A DNA stretch of 64,000 bases, from contig JAVVEP010000002.1 of NCBI GenBank assembly GCA_032250735.1, positions 110,003-174,002 on the forward strand, given 5' to 3'. Position numbers and translations under genes: made by a program. Below, one piece after another: positions 8,875 through 18,301 of this stretch (its first letter is position 1; each line of letters opens with the position of its first letter). This stretch comes from Gammaproteobacteria bacterium (GTDB taxonomy: Bacteria; Pseudomonadota; Gammaproteobacteria; SZUA-152). Under the pieces are notes generated by a model that was not told the origin of the DNA, did no database searches, and was given only the letters and a program-made list of their open reading frames with translations.

Positions 8875-9384
8875 ATGACGGGATCAAACAGGACAACAGA
8901 TTTTACCAGACAAGGTAGGCATGACCGACTTATTCGTGAACTGGATCATGATCCCTATCATTCCAAAAGAAAGATTAAGGAGCCGGCCGTTTGTCCGGAC
9001 TGTAGCGCCATATACACCAAGGGTCGATGGTCCTGGGGCGAGGCCGAGCCCGGTCCCCATGAACACCAACACCTGTGTCCGGCCTGTCAGCGCATTCATG
9101 ACAGAGTACCGGCGGCATATCTGACCTTGCGGGGGGATTTTCTCGATGCCCATCGGGATGAAATCATGAATCTTGTGCATAACTATGAGCAACGGGAAAA
9201 GGCGGAGCATCCGCTGAAACGAATCATGAATGTGGAACAGAAGGAGAATGAAACAGAGATCACCTTTACGGATGCCCATCTGGCACGCGGTATTGGTGAG
9301 GCGATTCATCACGCCTATGAAGGGGATATCGATTATCAGTACACCCCGGAAGACATTATGTTACGTGTGTCCTGGGAACGTTAA
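8875..9384 (+). CDS. BCAM0308-family zinc-ribbon protein
   Basis: A 169-residue protein of unknown function with two CxxC pairs (Cys40/Cys43 in CPDCSAIYTKGRW and Cys68/Cys71 in CPACQRI), a probable zinc ribbon, then PAAYLTLRGDF, HRDEIMNLV and HPLKRIMNV. The C-terminal half (LARGIGEAIHHAYEGDIDYQY) is the part I recognise from BCAM0308-type proteins. The ATG at 8875 is chosen because GAGAGGA sits just upstream; an in-frame start at 8812 has no such site. No signal peptide. A role with ribosomes or nucleic acid is only suggested by the zinc ribbon. Confidence 0.72.
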   Translation: MTGSNRTTDFTRQGRHDRLIRELDHDPYHSKRKIKEPAVCPDCSAIYTKGRWSWGEAEPGPHEHQHLCPACQRIHDRVPAAYLTLRGDFLDAHRDEIMNLVHNYEQREKAEHPLKRIMNVEQKENETEITFTDAHLARGIGEAIHHAYEGDIDYQYTPEDIMLRVSWER

Positions 9385-9496
9385 TCGTTGACGGTGAATA
9401 ACCCTCGGTGTGGTGGATTGGGGTGGTTGTGTGTCTTTCATTGGCCTATACGCCCGCCAAAAACTCACAGGAAGAGAGTCTTGTATTCTTTACAGA

Positions 9497-9580
9497 TTGA
9501 TAAATACAGATTGATAAATCAAGGTTGATAAATCAAGGTTGATAAATCAAGGTTGATAAATCCAGGTTGATAAATCCAGG
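9497..9580 (+). repeat. Six tandem 14-bp repeats with internal dyad
   Basis: Six consecutive 14-base units starting TTGATAAAT at 9497, 9511, 9525, 9539, 9553 and 9567. Units 2-4 are identical (TTGATAAATCAAGG); units 5-6 have TCC for TCA, and unit 1 ends ACAGA. Within a unit TTGAT and ATCAA form an inverted pair two bases apart, and ATCAA-GG-TTGAT recurs across the junctions. The array ends 30 bases before the ATG of the methyltransferase gene, so it lies in its leader or promoter. A protein-binding iteron array or variable-number repeat are both possible. Confidence 0.9.
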
Positions 9581-9610
9581 TTGTCTGCAAATGTAAGGGA
9601 GAGCGTACTG

Positions 9611-10219
9611 ATGTCTGATATGACGAATATTCGAGAAGAAAAACTTCCATGGAACAGTAAACTCGCCTTCCTGCGAGGCTTCCTTCAACACCCGGAACAG
9701 GTGGGTTCCGTAATACCCAGTTCCCGATTTCTGGAACAACGAATTGTTGATGTTGCATCAATCGCCAGTGCGAAGACCGTGGTTGAACTTGGTCCGGGTA
9801 CCGGTGGCACCACGCAGGCCATTCTCGATGCGTTACAGGATGATGCCAAATTCCTTGCCCTGGAACTGAATTCAGCATTTGTATCACTGTTAGACGCCAA
9901 TCCTGATCGGCGTCTCATTGTCCACCACGGTAGTGCAGAGAACATTGAACACATCCTGGCGCTGTACGATATTCCGCGCCCGGATGTGGTGGTCTCCGGC
10001 ATCCCTTTTTCCACGATGCCGAGCCGTCAGGCGCACCGTATCCTCCAGAGTATCTGGTCATGCCTGACACCGGGCGGACATTTTGTTGCCTATCAGTTTC
10101 GGGGCCGAGTGGCTGATCTGGGGCGTGAGCTGTTCGGAAGTCCGGAAGTGAAAGTGGAATTGCTGAATGTTCCCCCAGTCAGGCTGTACAAATGGCGAAA
10201 ACCGGGTCCGGATGCCTGA
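9611..10219 (+). CDS. PmtA-like phospholipid / class I SAM-dependent methyltransferase
   Basis: A 202-residue methyltransferase with SAM motif VVELGPGTGGTTQAIL (about residues 57-72), an acidic ALELN strand end and DVVVSGIPFSTMP, features of the phosphatidylethanolamine N-methyltransferase (PmtA) and rRNA-dimethylase-like group. The early WNSKLAFLRGFLQHPEQVGSVIPSS stretch is typical of PmtA-like proteins. It may methylate phosphatidylethanolamine, but substrate cannot be told from sequence. The ATG at 9611 follows AAGGGAGAG; an upstream in-frame TTG at 9581 abuts the 14-bp repeat array and is less likely. Confidence 0.78.
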   Translation: MSDMTNIREEKLPWNSKLAFLRGFLQHPEQVGSVIPSSRFLEQRIVDVASIASAKTVVELGPGTGGTTQAILDALQDDAKFLALELNSAFVSLLDANPDRRLIVHHGSAENIEHILALYDIPRPDVVVSGIPFSTMPSRQAHRILQSIWSCLTPGGHFVAYQFRGRVADLGRELFGSPEVKVELLNVPPVRLYKWRKPGPDA

Positions 10220-10440
10220 CTGCATTCTGCAGGTGGTGTGCAGGCAGGGTTCCGGTATGCCTACCTATCCGGCGTATTTTTAACGCTGTATTTTCACTTG
10301 AATCGCATGATCTAGTGGGCGATAGTCTGTGTTCGCAAGGCGGGGCAGCTCCGCAAAGTAGTAGCCATCACCGATGGGTTTCTGACGACACGTCACTACC
10401 TGACGTTCACTGTAATTTCACTTGTTAAACGATTTGTACT

Positions 10441-10932
10441 ATGAAAAAAATTAAGGTCTTGTTTGTTTGCATGGGCAATATATGCCGTTCACCCACAGCA
10501 GAGGGCGTTTTTGCCGCACAGGTCAAAGGTAAAAATCTGGAGCATCTCATTGAGGTAGATTCGGCAGGCACGCATGCCTATCACATTGGTCAGGGACCGG
10601 ATGAGCGTTCCAGAAGTGCGGCGTTAAAACGGGGCATCGACTTGTCTGAATTGCGGGCCCGACGTGCTGTCGCAGCGGACTTTGACTATTTTGATTATGT
10701 GTTGGCGATGGACCGGGATAACTATCAAAGGCTGGAGGCGATTTGTCCGCCGGCTTCCAGGTACAAGCTGCATCTGTTTATGAGTTTTGCCCCCAACCTT
10801 GAGCATGAAGAGGTACCGGACCCGTATTATGGCGGACCGATGGGCTTTGAGCGCGTGCTGGATATGATCGAGCACGCGGCCGAGGGGCTCTTGCAGGAGA
10901 TTCAATTGCGGCATCTGGATAGCCCGGGTTAG
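10441..10932 (+). CDS. Low-molecular-weight protein tyrosine phosphatase
   Basis: A 163-residue cytoplasmic phosphatase. The P-loop CMGNICRS (Cys10 nucleophile, Arg16) is at the N-terminus after KVLFV, and the general acid Asp127 lies in VPDPYY. Length and fold order match the LMW-PTP family. Family roles include removing phosphate from tyrosine kinases of exopolysaccharide export or from arginine; no kinase gene is adjacent here, so the partner is unknown. The 220 bases upstream hold no gene. A strong terminator follows the stop codon. Confidence 0.9.
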   Translation: MKKIKVLFVCMGNICRSPTAEGVFAAQVKGKNLEHLIEVDSAGTHAYHIGQGPDERSRSAALKRGIDLSELRARRAVAADFDYFDYVLAMDRDNYQRLEAICPPASRYKLHLFMSFAPNLEHEEVPDPYYGGPMGFERVLDMIEHAAEGLLQEIQLRHLDSPG

Positions 10933-10941
10933 TGAGCCAAT

Positions 10942-10982
10942 AAAAAAAGCCCCAGCCAGAGATCCCTGGCTGGGGCTTTTTT
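10942..10982. terminator. Bidirectional intrinsic terminator between the phosphatase gene and rne
   Basis: A perfect 12-bp stem (10948-10959 with 10966-10977) and a 6-base loop, flanked by seven A residues on the left and six T residues on the right. It can therefore end transcription from both convergent genes. Confidence 0.95.
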
Positions 10983-11002
10983 GTGCTCGTGGTTCTTGGT
11001 TG

Positions 11003-13879
11003 CTAACTCTCGTCCGATGGCTTATCAGTTTTTTCCATCGGACGTGGTGCTATCGGCGTATCGAGCAGCGGTAGTTGCGAAGTCTCCGATGACGCCGGCG
11101 GCGGGGTGCGATGTTCCCGCTCGACTGCCGATGGCGCACTGGCTGGAGTCTGTGGGCGACTTTGTACCGGTGCCGCAATGACCTCAGCGACAGGCTTTGC
11201 TGGCGGAGTGGGGGCCGCCGGTTTTTCCTGTGCCGGGGCCGTCTCGGCCACGCTGGGTGTCGGCCTCGTTTCCATCGGCTTTGTTTCCATCGGTTTCGAT
11301 TCCACGGCCGCCGGTGCCGGTTTGGCTGCCTCGGGGATGCTTGCTGCAACCGCCTTTGTGGGGGCAGGCTCCGTCGGTGGTTTTTTCGCTACCTTTTCTG
11401 GTGCTGGTGCTGGTGCTGTGGCTTTTGCAGCAGTTGCCTCGGCACCTGCTTCCACCGGGGTGTGTGCCGGTTGTGCGGGCGCGTTGTCAACTTGTGCCGT
11501 GGCCTGATCCGCCGGCGGCGCCTTTTTTACAACGGCTTTGGGCGTATGTGGTGCAACGGCGGCACGGTCCTTCTTCGGTTTCTCGTCCGTCGTGTTGTCG
11601 CTTACCGGTGCGCTGTTGCCGGATGGTCGGGTATCGTCCGAACTAGTGATTGCGGCACTGGTTGCAACACTGGTTACAGCACTGGTTTCGGTACGGGTTG
11701 AAGTATCGGTTTCGCCCTGTGACTCAGTGGTCGTGGCGCCGCCCTCTGCATTTTGACCACGGCCTTCATCACGACGACGACGTCGTCCGCCGCGACGACC
11801 ACGGCGCGAGCTGCTTTTCTGACCTTCGCCACGCTCTTTATCCTGACCTTCAGTGGCCTGTTCGCTCGCCCGAGGTTCTCTGGGCTCTTTAGGTTCTCTT
11901 GGTTCCCTCGGCTCTCTGGGCGTTCTGTCGACGGCCTCCTTGGTCTCGGGTCGGGTGCTGGCAGCCTTTGGCGCTTCGCGTTTTGCCTGACCACCTTCTT
12001 GCTTGCCGCGGCCTTCACCACGAGCTTCGCCGCGACCTTCACCACGGGTATCGCTACGGCCACCACGACGGCTGGTGGCCGTACGGCCGCCAGCCGTGGT
12101 GCTGGTCCGTGTACGGTTTTGCGCAGGACGTTCACTGGTCTCTTTTTTCGTGCCGGTTTTAGGCGCAGGCGCTTCGGCGGCTTTTTCGCCACCGATTAGG
12201 CTGCTCCAGATGCGTTTGATCAGTCCGCTTTGTACGGCGGTTGTTTTGCCTGGCGTTGCCTGTGGCACCGGTGCGACGGGAATCACACCTTTGACGGCCG
12301 GTACTTCGGTCGTCACTTTGGGTCTGTCGTCCAGCGACTCCGACACTTCTTCGCGTTCCACGGCCATGGTGTAGCTGATCTGTGCATCGGCATCAGGTGG
12401 CAGATCAGAGGCGCGCTCACGGACAATCTCGTAGTGCGGCGTGTCAAAGCTTGGATTTGGAATCAATACAACCTTGACGGCCTGGCGGTTCTCGATATCG
12501 CTAATCGCCTGGCGTTTTTCATTGAGCAGGAAGGTGGCCACATTCACGGGCACTTGCGCCACGATGCGTGCCGTCTGTTCCTTCATGGCATCTTCCTCGA
12601 TGATACGAAGAATGGACAGCGCCAGGGACTCTGTGCCGCGGATCGTGCCGTGACCTTCACAGCGAGGACAAATGATCTGTACCGACTCACCCAGCGAGGG
12701 GCGCAGCCGTTGGCGTGACATCTCCAGCAGACCAAAGCGTGAAATGCGGCCCACCTGTACACGGGCGCGATCCATTTTCAGCGCTTCGCGCAGCGTATTT
12801 TCGACATCGCGCTGGTTGCGTGCGGCCGACATATCGATGAAATCGATCACCACCAGGCCACCGAGATCGCGCAATCGCAGCTGTCGTGCAACCTCTTCCG
12901 CAGCCTCTTTATTGGTATTGAGCGCCGTGTCTTCGATATCAGTACCCTTGGTGGAGCGGGAGGAGTTGATGTCGATGGAAATCAGCGCTTCGGTGTGATC
13001 GATAACAATGGCGCCACCCGATGGCAGGCGGACCTCACGCTTGAAGGCGGTTTCGATCTGGGATTCAATCTGGTAACGCGTGAACAATGGCACACTATCA
13101 TCATAGTATTTGATCTTGCCCAGATTATGCGGCATCACCAGCTGCATAAATTCGAGGGCCTTATCATACGTGGCCTTGTCATCGATGAGGATTTCACTGA
13201 TGTCTTTACGCAGGTTGTCGCGAATGGCGCGAATGATGACGTCGCTTTCCTGATAAACCAGAAAGGGGGCCTTGCCATCCTGCGAGGCCTTATCGATGGC
13301 GTCCCACAGCTGCAGCAGGTAATCAAGATCCCACTGTAGTTCTTCAGGATTCTTGCCCATGCCGGCCGTGCGCACGATCAGGCCCATATCTTCGGGCACG
13401 GTCAGTGCGGCCAGGGCGTCGCGAATCTCATTGCGCTCATCACCGACGATACGGCGGGAAACACCACCGGCACGCGGGTTATTCGGCATCAAGACGAGGT
13501 AACGGCCGGCCAGACTGATGAAGGTCGTCAGCGCGGCACCTTTGTTGCCACGCTCCTCTTTCTCAATCTGGACGATGATCTCCTGGCCTTCTTTCAAAAG
13601 CTGTTTGATATTGGCGCGGCCACCACTGGCATCCGCCTTGGGGTCGAAATAGGATCGGGAGATCTCTTTTAAGGGAAGGAAGCCGTGGCGGTCAGAACCG
13701 TAATCGACAAAGGCGGCTTCGAGGCTGGGCTCCAGGCGGGTGATGCGTGCCTTATAGATGTTGGCCTTTTTTTGTTCGCGGCCGGCAGTTTCGATATCCA
13801 GATCATACAGTCGCTGTCCATCGACCATGGCGACTCGCAACTCTTCTGGCTGAGTTGCATTAAACAACATTCTCTTCAT
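11003..13879 (-). CDS. rne: Ribonuclease E
   Basis: Essential endoribonuclease for mRNA decay and rRNA/tRNA processing. The start at 13879 ([21 protein letters not shown]) matches the known RNase E N-terminus; the frame is open 16 codons further but without support. It gives 958 residues, somewhat shorter than the E. coli protein. The order is S1 domain, catalytic core with [12 protein letters not shown] and VVIDFIDM carrying the metal-binding aspartates, and the zinc-link CPRC. From about residue 560 the protein is a low-complexity scaffold with Arg-rich blocks ([12 protein letters not shown]), a [14 protein letters not shown] repeat and Pro/Ala/Lys-rich tail, expected to bind RNA and degradosome partners. 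rluC is divergent upstream, as in many gammaproteobacteria. Confidence 0.95.
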   Translation of the reverse strand: MKRMLFNATQPEELRVAMVDGQRLYDLDIETAGREQKKANIYKARITRLEPSLEAAFVDYGSDRHGFLPLKEISRSYFDPKADASGGRANIKQLLKEGQEIIVQIEKEERGNKGAALTTFISLAGRYLVLMPNNPRAGGVSRRIVGDERNEIRDALAALTVPEDMGLIVRTAGMGKNPEELQWDLDYLLQLWDAIDKASQDGKAPFLVYQESDVIIRAIRDNLRKDISEILIDDKATYDKALEFMQLVMPHNLGKIKYYDDSVPLFTRYQIESQIETAFKREVRLPSGGAIVIDHTEALISIDINSSRSTKGTDIEDTALNTNKEAAEEVARQLRLRDLGGLVVIDFIDMSAARNQRDVENTLREALKMDRARVQVGRISRFGLLEMSRQRLRPSLGESVQIICPRCEGHGTIRGTESLALSILRIIEEDAMKEQTARIVAQVPVNVATFLLNEKRQAISDIENRQAVKVVLIPNPSFDTPHYEIVRERASDLPPDADAQISYTMAVEREEVSESLDDRPKVTTEVPAVKGVIPVAPVPQATPGKTTAVQSGLIKRIWSSLIGGEKAAEAPAPKTGTKKETSERPAQNRTRTSTTAGGRTATSRRGGRSDTRGEGRGEARGEGRGKQEGGQAKREAPKAASTRPETKEAVDRTPREPREPREPKEPREPRASEQATEGQDKERGEGQKSSSRRGRRGGRRRRRDEGRGQNAEGGATTTESQGETDTSTRTETSAVTSVATSAAITSSDDTRPSGNSAPVSDNTTDEKPKKDRAAVAPHTPKAVVKKAPPADQATAQVDNAPAQPAHTPVEAGAEATAAKATAPAPAPEKVAKKPPTEPAPTKAVAASIPEAAKPAPAAVESKPMETKPMETRPTPSVAETAPAQEKPAAPTPPAKPVAEVIAAPVQSRPQTPASAPSAVEREHRTPPPASSETSQLPLLDTPIAPRPMEKTDKPSDES

Positions 13880-14246
13880 TTTATTTGTCCATGCGCTCGA
13901 CCATTGCTCCCCTGTGGCTGCGGGCACAAGGTAACATTAGTGATAACTATTCAGCCGTTCGCTGACGTGCCGGGTTGAAAGTAGTGGCGGCGTCGCGAGC
14001 TTGGTTGTACAGCTATCTGTCAGCTCATCATGAACACAATGGGAACATGGGAGCGCACTCTATTTGGTAAAAAACACCCGTCATGACACGGATGTCGAAA
14101 ATTTAGTTACGTTCTCTGTCACTCCGACGAAGGGTAAAAATGTCGGAAAATGGACGTAGAATCAATACTATCCCGCAAAAAGCTAGTCGAATATAACAGC
14201 CTTCGCCCATAGCATCAATCTCGGCGTGATTTGGTATCATAGCGCG
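13880..14246. other. Divergent intergenic region rne / rluC
   Basis: About 370 bases with no gene. In related bacteria rne has a long 5' leader whose structure lets RNase E control its own mRNA, so much of this space may be rne leader; I did not identify the conserved hairpin here. The rluC promoter is at the right end. Confidence 0.5.
14232..14240 (+). promoter_or_regulatory. Extended -10 promoter element immediately before rluC
   Basis: TGGTATCAT matches the extended -10 pattern TGnTATnnT. The distance to the rluC ATG is six bases, so transcription would start at or next to the A of the ATG. There is no recognisable -35 box and no Shine-Dalgarno sequence. Confidence 0.45.
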
Positions 14247-15266
14247 ATGACCCAAATTGACCCCAAAATCGCGCTTGTCGAGGGCGAAACCCCTGAATCC
14301 GGCCTGAAGGCCTGTTTTATTGACATCGATGAAGACCGTGCCGGTCAAAGAATAGACAATTTTCTGCTGGCCAGCCTCAAGGGCGTGCCGAAAAGCCGCA
14401 TCTATCGCATCCTGCGCAAGGGGGAGGTGCGGGTGAACAAGGGACGCATCAAGGCCAGTTACCGCCTGCAGGAGGGTGATACGGTGCGTATTCCGCCGAT
14501 TCGCCAGGCCGAGGCCGAGGCCCCGGTCGCCCCGGGGACGCGCGTGCTGGAACGTATCGAGGCCAGTATCCTGGCCGAAGAAAAGGGTTTTCTGGTGTTG
14601 AACAAGCCGTCCGGTATCGCCGTCCACGGGGGTAGTGGGCTGAATTACGGGATCATCGAGGCCCTGCGTGCGTTGCGGCCCGATGCGCCGTATCTTGAGC
14701 TGGTCCATCGCCTGGACCGTGAAACCTCGGGCTGCCTGCTGATTGCCACGCGGCGCAGCGTCTTGCGTGAGCTGCACCGTCTATTGCGCGAAAAATCGCA
14801 GGGGAAATCACAGGCGGTGGGCATGGATAAACGTTATCTGGCCCTGCTGAAAGGGCGCTGGCAGGGCGGCGAACGCAAGGTTAATAAACCGCTGTTGAAA
14901 AACACCCTGCGCTCGGGCGAGCGGGTGGTGACGGTGGATCCCGAGGGCAAGGAGGCCGTGAGTCTGTTTCGCCCGGTGACCCGTTATGCCGATGCTACGC
15001 TGGTGGAGGTCAGTTTGCTGACGGGGCGTACCCACCAGATCCGTGTGCATGCGGCCGCCATTGGCCATCCCATTGCGGGTGATGAAAAATACGGCGATGA
15101 GGCCTTTAATCGCCAGATGAAGGCCATAGGCTTGCGGCGCCTGTTTTTGCACGCGCATTCGCTCGGGTTTCGCCTCGAGGACCACGAACCGGCCTATCTT
15201 TTTTCTGTGCCATTAGATGCGGAGCTGGAGTCTGTACTGGAACATCTGGAGGTGCTGGGCACATGA
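14247..15266 (+). CDS. rluC: 23S rRNA pseudouridine synthase RluC
   Basis: Converts uridines to pseudouridine in 23S rRNA (positions 955, 2504 and 2580 in E. coli). The 339-residue protein has an N-terminal S4 RNA-binding domain (about 34-82, RIDNFLLASLKGVPKSRIYRILRKGEV region) and a catalytic domain with HRLDRETSG (catalytic Asp157). Its place divergent from rne is the classical rluC position, which supports RluC over RluD. The ATG at 14247 has no ribosome binding site and lies six bases after a -10-like element. A HAD phosphatase gene follows. Confidence 0.92.
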   Translation: MTQIDPKIALVEGETPESGLKACFIDIDEDRAGQRIDNFLLASLKGVPKSRIYRILRKGEVRVNKGRIKASYRLQEGDTVRIPPIRQAEAEAPVAPGTRVLERIEASILAEEKGFLVLNKPSGIAVHGGSGLNYGIIEALRALRPDAPYLELVHRLDRETSGCLLIATRRSVLRELHRLLREKSQGKSQAVGMDKRYLALLKGRWQGGERKVNKPLLKNTLRSGERVVTVDPEGKEAVSLFRPVTRYADATLVEVSLLTGRTHQIRVHAAAIGHPIAGDEKYGDEAFNRQMKAIGLRRLFLHAHSLGFRLEDHEPAYLFSVPLDAELESVLEHLEVLGT

Positions 15267-15276
15267 TGTTGACCAA

Positions 15277-15322
15277 ATGGCAGGTATGGCAGGTATTGAT
15301 GCAGTTATTAGGAACAGGAACA
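15277..15322 (+). repeat. Two short tandem duplications between rluC and the HAD gene
   Basis: A 9-base unit ATGGCAGGT is duplicated at 15277-15294 and a 6-base unit GGAACA at 15311-15322, both in the 79-base gap ahead of the HAD gene. Confidence 0.75.
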
Positions 15323-15345
15323 GAAAGAGGAATTGTGAACCCATA

Positions 15346-16032
15346 ATGCAGAAACGTTTTGAATTGTTGGTGTTTGACTGGGACGGCACCCTGATGGATT
15401 CCGAGGCCCACATCGTGACCAGTATGCAGCGCGCCATGGCGGATGCCCGGCTACCGGAAATGGCGCGTGAAAAGATTCGCGACATCATCGGCCTGGGGCT
15501 GCGGGAGGCGATTCACCGCCTGCTGCCCGATGAGCCGGAGCAGCTACACCTGGCCCTAGTCGATCGATATCGTTACCACTTTTTTGCGGATGACCCCTGC
15601 GAACCTTTTGCAGGCGCTGCCTGTGTATTGCAACAGCTGCATGAGCAGGGCTATCTGATGGCGGTCGCCACGGGCAAGGGGCGCCGAGGCCTGGACCGGG
15701 TCTTACAAAGTACCGGATTTGGTGAATATTTCATTACCACACGCTGTGCCGATGAGACCTGTTCTAAACCCAACCCGCAGATGTTGCAGGAGATCATGGA
15801 GGTCACCGGCGTGGACATCGACCAGACCTTAATGATTGGTGATACCGAATATGATCTGGAGATGGCCAATGCGGCTCGCACGGCCAGTCTGGGCGTCGAT
15901 TACGGCGTGCATTCCAGGGATCGACTGTTGGCCTGTGGCCCCTTGGCCTGTCTGTCGGCGATCACGGAATTACCGGCATGGTTGGCGGCGCAGTCTCTGC
16001 CGCTCAAAAATACCACCGAAAAATATGGCTGA
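15346..16032 (+). CDS. HAD-superfamily phosphatase (phosphoglycolate phosphatase-like)
   Basis: A 228-residue haloacid dehalogenase hydrolase with motif I VFDWDGTLMDSE (Asp11 nucleophile, Asp13), a helical cap, motif II VATGKG, motif III CSKPNPQ and motif IV MIGDTEYDLEMA. It belongs to the Gph-like branch often found directly after rluC in gammaproteobacteria. The substrate is not known; phosphoglycolate or another small sugar phosphate is likely. The ATG is separated from the AGAGGA site by an unusually long gap, and no better in-frame start is visible. Confidence 0.82.
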   Translation: MQKRFELLVFDWDGTLMDSEAHIVTSMQRAMADARLPEMAREKIRDIIGLGLREAIHRLLPDEPEQLHLALVDRYRYHFFADDPCEPFAGAACVLQQLHEQGYLMAVATGKGRRGLDRVLQSTGFGEYFITTRCADETCSKPNPQMLQEIMEVTGVDIDQTLMIGDTEYDLEMANAARTASLGVDYGVHSRDRLLACGPLACLSAITELPAWLAAQSLPLKNTTEKYG

Positions 16033-16110
16033 ATCAGGCGGAGTCCTTCACACTGGCGGATACACTCTGTGCTTAAATTATTAAGACGCATTTCGAACAC
16101 GCCTCAATAA

Positions 16111-16148
16111 AGCGACAACGTAAAACAAAAGCGATAACGTAAAACAGA
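16111..16148 (+). repeat. Tandem 19-bp duplication upstream of sppA
   Basis: Units 16111-16129 and 16130-16148 (AGCGAYAACGTAAAACARA-like) differ at two bases. A further GGATAAC pair follows at 16154-16169. They lie in the 180-base gap before sppA. Confidence 0.75.
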
Positions 16149-16213
16149 AAGCCGGATAACACGGGATAACCAACGCTAAACCAAGGCCTAACTACGGGCA
16201 AAAAGGGTACAAC

Positions 16214-17311
16214 ATGTCAGATAACGATAAATCAGCGGATACCGGCAGACAGGCTGCGGCTGAAAACGTGGCGCCGGGAAGCAGCGACAAGGATGTGTGG
16301 ACCTCCGGGAAAAAGGTGGAATCCAGCCCGTCGCAAAACGCAGAAAATCCGCACTCGCCAGCCGATGCCCGGAGTGGGAGCTGGGAGAAGGACACCTTGA
16401 ACCGGCTGGCCTTTGCCGCCATTAACGAGCAGCGCCGTGCACGACGCTGGAGCATCTTTTTCAAGTCCCTGTTTTTCATCTATCTGTTCGTGATCTTTTT
16501 TTACATCCCCAGCGACTGGAATAAGGGCACGCTCAAATCGGCAAAACATACCGCCCTGGTGGATCTGGAAGGCGTGATTGCGGCAAACACACAGGCCAGT
16601 GCCGATAATCTGGTCGGTGCCCTGCGCGCCGCGTTTAAGGACAAAAAAACCGCGGCGGTATTGTTACGTATCAACAGCCCTGGTGGTAGCCCGGTGCAAT
16701 CGGGCTACGTCTATGACGAAATCATCCGGCTACGGGAACAGTACCCCGACACCAAACTCTACGCCGTGGTAACGGATATATGCGCCTCGGGCGGTTACTA
16801 TATTGCGGCGGCGGCGGATGAGATTTATGCGGATAAGGCCAGTATCGTGGGCTCCATTGGTGTATTGATGGATGGCTTTGGTTTTGAAGAGGCGATCAAA
16901 AAGCTCGGGGTGGAACGTCGCCTGATGACCGCCGGTAAACACAAGGGCGTGCTGGACCCATTCTCACCGTTGAAAAAGGATGAGGTGGCACATGTGCAGA
17001 GCCTGTTGGATACGGTGCATCGTCAGTTCATTGAGTCGGTGAAGGCGGGGCGCGGCGAGCGTCTTTCTGATTCACCACAAATCTTTACCGGTCTGTTCTG
17101 GAACGGAGAAGAGAGCGTCAAACTCGGCCTGGTGGATGGTCTCGGTAGCGCCAGTTATGTGGCGCGTGAAATTATCGGCGAAGAAAACATCGTCGACTTC
17201 ACGGCAAGGCCGAACTATCTGGATCGGTTTGCTGATCGCATTGGCGTTACCATGGCGAATGTCATATCCAACAACATTGGCCTGCAGAATAATACCAGCC
17301 CAATGCGTTAG
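16214..17311 (+). CDS. sppA: Signal peptide peptidase SppA (36-kDa type)
   Basis: An inner-membrane serine protease of the ClpP/crotonase fold that degrades cleaved signal peptides. The 365-residue protein starts with about 80 hydrophilic cytoplasmic residues, has one transmembrane helix near 81-98 and a periplasmic protease domain. The catalytic Ser is Ser192 in CASGGYY and the general base is probably Lys244 in AGKHKGVLDPF, matching the short SppA Ser/Lys dyad spacing. INSPGGSPVQSG at 153-164 forms the oxyanion region. AAGGG precedes the ATG. Confidence 0.92.
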   Translation: MSDNDKSADTGRQAAAENVAPGSSDKDVWTSGKKVESSPSQNAENPHSPADARSGSWEKDTLNRLAFAAINEQRRARRWSIFFKSLFFIYLFVIFFYIPSDWNKGTLKSAKHTALVDLEGVIAANTQASADNLVGALRAAFKDKKTAAVLLRINSPGGSPVQSGYVYDEIIRLREQYPDTKLYAVVTDICASGGYYIAAAADEIYADKASIVGSIGVLMDGFGFEEAIKKLGVERRLMTAGKHKGVLDPFSPLKKDEVAHVQSLLDTVHRQFIESVKAGRGERLSDSPQIFTGLFWNGEESVKLGLVDGLGSASYVAREIIGEENIVDFTARPNYLDRFADRIGVTMANVISNNIGLQNNTSPMR

Positions 17312-17359
17312 CGCCAGCATTATTCCTTATACGAAATACGAAAAAAGTGTTGAGGGGCC

Positions 17360-18301
17360 ATGTCGAAAAAACATCCTATTATTGCAGTCACGGGGGCCTC
17401 TGGGGCGGGTACGACGGTTGTTAAGCGTGCATTTGAATATATCTTTCTGCGTGAAAAATTAACGGTGGCCTTTGTCGCCGGCGAATGTTTTCGTCGCTAT
17501 GACCGGGAAGAGATGCAGTCTGTGCTGGAACAGAAACAGGCCGCGGGTGAGGTGCTAAGTCCGTATGGGCCAGAGGTAAATCGGTTTGATTTACTGGAGT
17601 CCCTGTTTGAGTCATACGCAAGCACCGGCTCGGGGCAATATCGTCGCTATGTCAGTTGTGAGGCCAGTGCCGGCTCAGGTGTGCCGGAGGGATGTTTCTC
17701 TGAGATGGAGGAACTGCCAAAAGACACAGACCTGTTGTTCTATGAAGGGCTGCATGGTGGTGTGGTTGCCGATAAATGGAGTCGGCGTAGCATGAGCGCC
17801 TCACATAATCCGCAGGTCATCAATGAACGCCGTAATGTGGAATATAACAAAGGGGTTGATGTTGCCCAGTATGTGGATTTGTTGCTGGGTGTCGTGCCGG
17901 TGGTGAATCTTGAATGGATGCAGAAAATAATCCATGACAAACACACCAGAGGCTATTCAAGCGAGGCAACCTCGAGACACATTATCGAAAGGATGCAGGA
18001 CTACATCCACTTTATCGTGCCCCAGTTTTCGGTGACGGATATCAATTTTCAGCGTGTGCCGATTGTTGATACGTCGAATCCATTTATCGCCACGGAAATT
18101 CCGGAAGCACACGAATGTCTGGTGGTGATCCGTTTTCGGGATCCGCGCCGTTACGATTTTCCTGAATTGCTCAAACGGATTGATGGCGCCTATATGTCGC
18201 GCCCGAACAGCATGGTGATTTCAGGTAGCCAGATGAAACAGGCCCTGGATGTGATTTGTACGCCACTGATACAGGAATTGGTCTTCAATCAGTCGCGCTA
18301 A
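17360..18301 (+). CDS. Divergent phosphoribulokinase-family protein
   Basis: Phosphoribulokinase makes ribulose-1,5-bisphosphate from ribulose-5-phosphate and ATP. This 313-residue protein clearly belongs to the proteobacterial class (P-loop GASGAGTT at 12-19, [46 protein letters not shown]). Numbering aligns exactly with the Rhodobacter enzyme, where Asp42 is the catalytic base and His45 contacts substrate; here residue 42 is Glu and 45 is Arg (GECFRRYDR), while Arg49 is kept. About 20 extra residues rich in Arg/Ser/Asn lie after [12 protein letters not shown]. No RuBisCO gene is in the window. It may be a paralogue with altered substrate. GAGGGG precedes the ATG. Confidence 0.85.
   Translation: MSKKHPIIAVTGASGAGTTVVKRAFEYIFLREKLTVAFVAGECFRRYDREEMQSVLEQKQAAGEVLSPYGPEVNRFDLLESLFESYASTGSGQYRRYVSCEASAGSGVPEGCFSEMEELPKDTDLLFYEGLHGGVVADKWSRRSMSASHNPQVINERRNVEYNKGVDVAQYVDLLLGVVPVVNLEWMQKIIHDKHTRGYSSEATSRHIIERMQDYIHFIVPQFSVTDINFQRVPIVDTSNPFIATEIPEAHECLVVIRFRDPRRYDFPELLKRIDGAYMSRPNSMVISGSQMKQALDVICTPLIQELVFNQSR

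Noticed and set aside
9497-9580. CRISPR array or FNR box in the 14-bp repeats
   Set aside because: The units are directly abutting with no spacers, so not CRISPR. TTGAT and ATCAA are two bases apart, not the four required for an FNR site.
10290-10400. Cyclic-di-GMP (GEMM) riboswitch before the tyrosine phosphatase gene
   Set aside because: GCAAAG and CACCGATGG fragments look similar, and two small hairpins exist, but the order and the conserved core of the GEMM-I consensus are not present.
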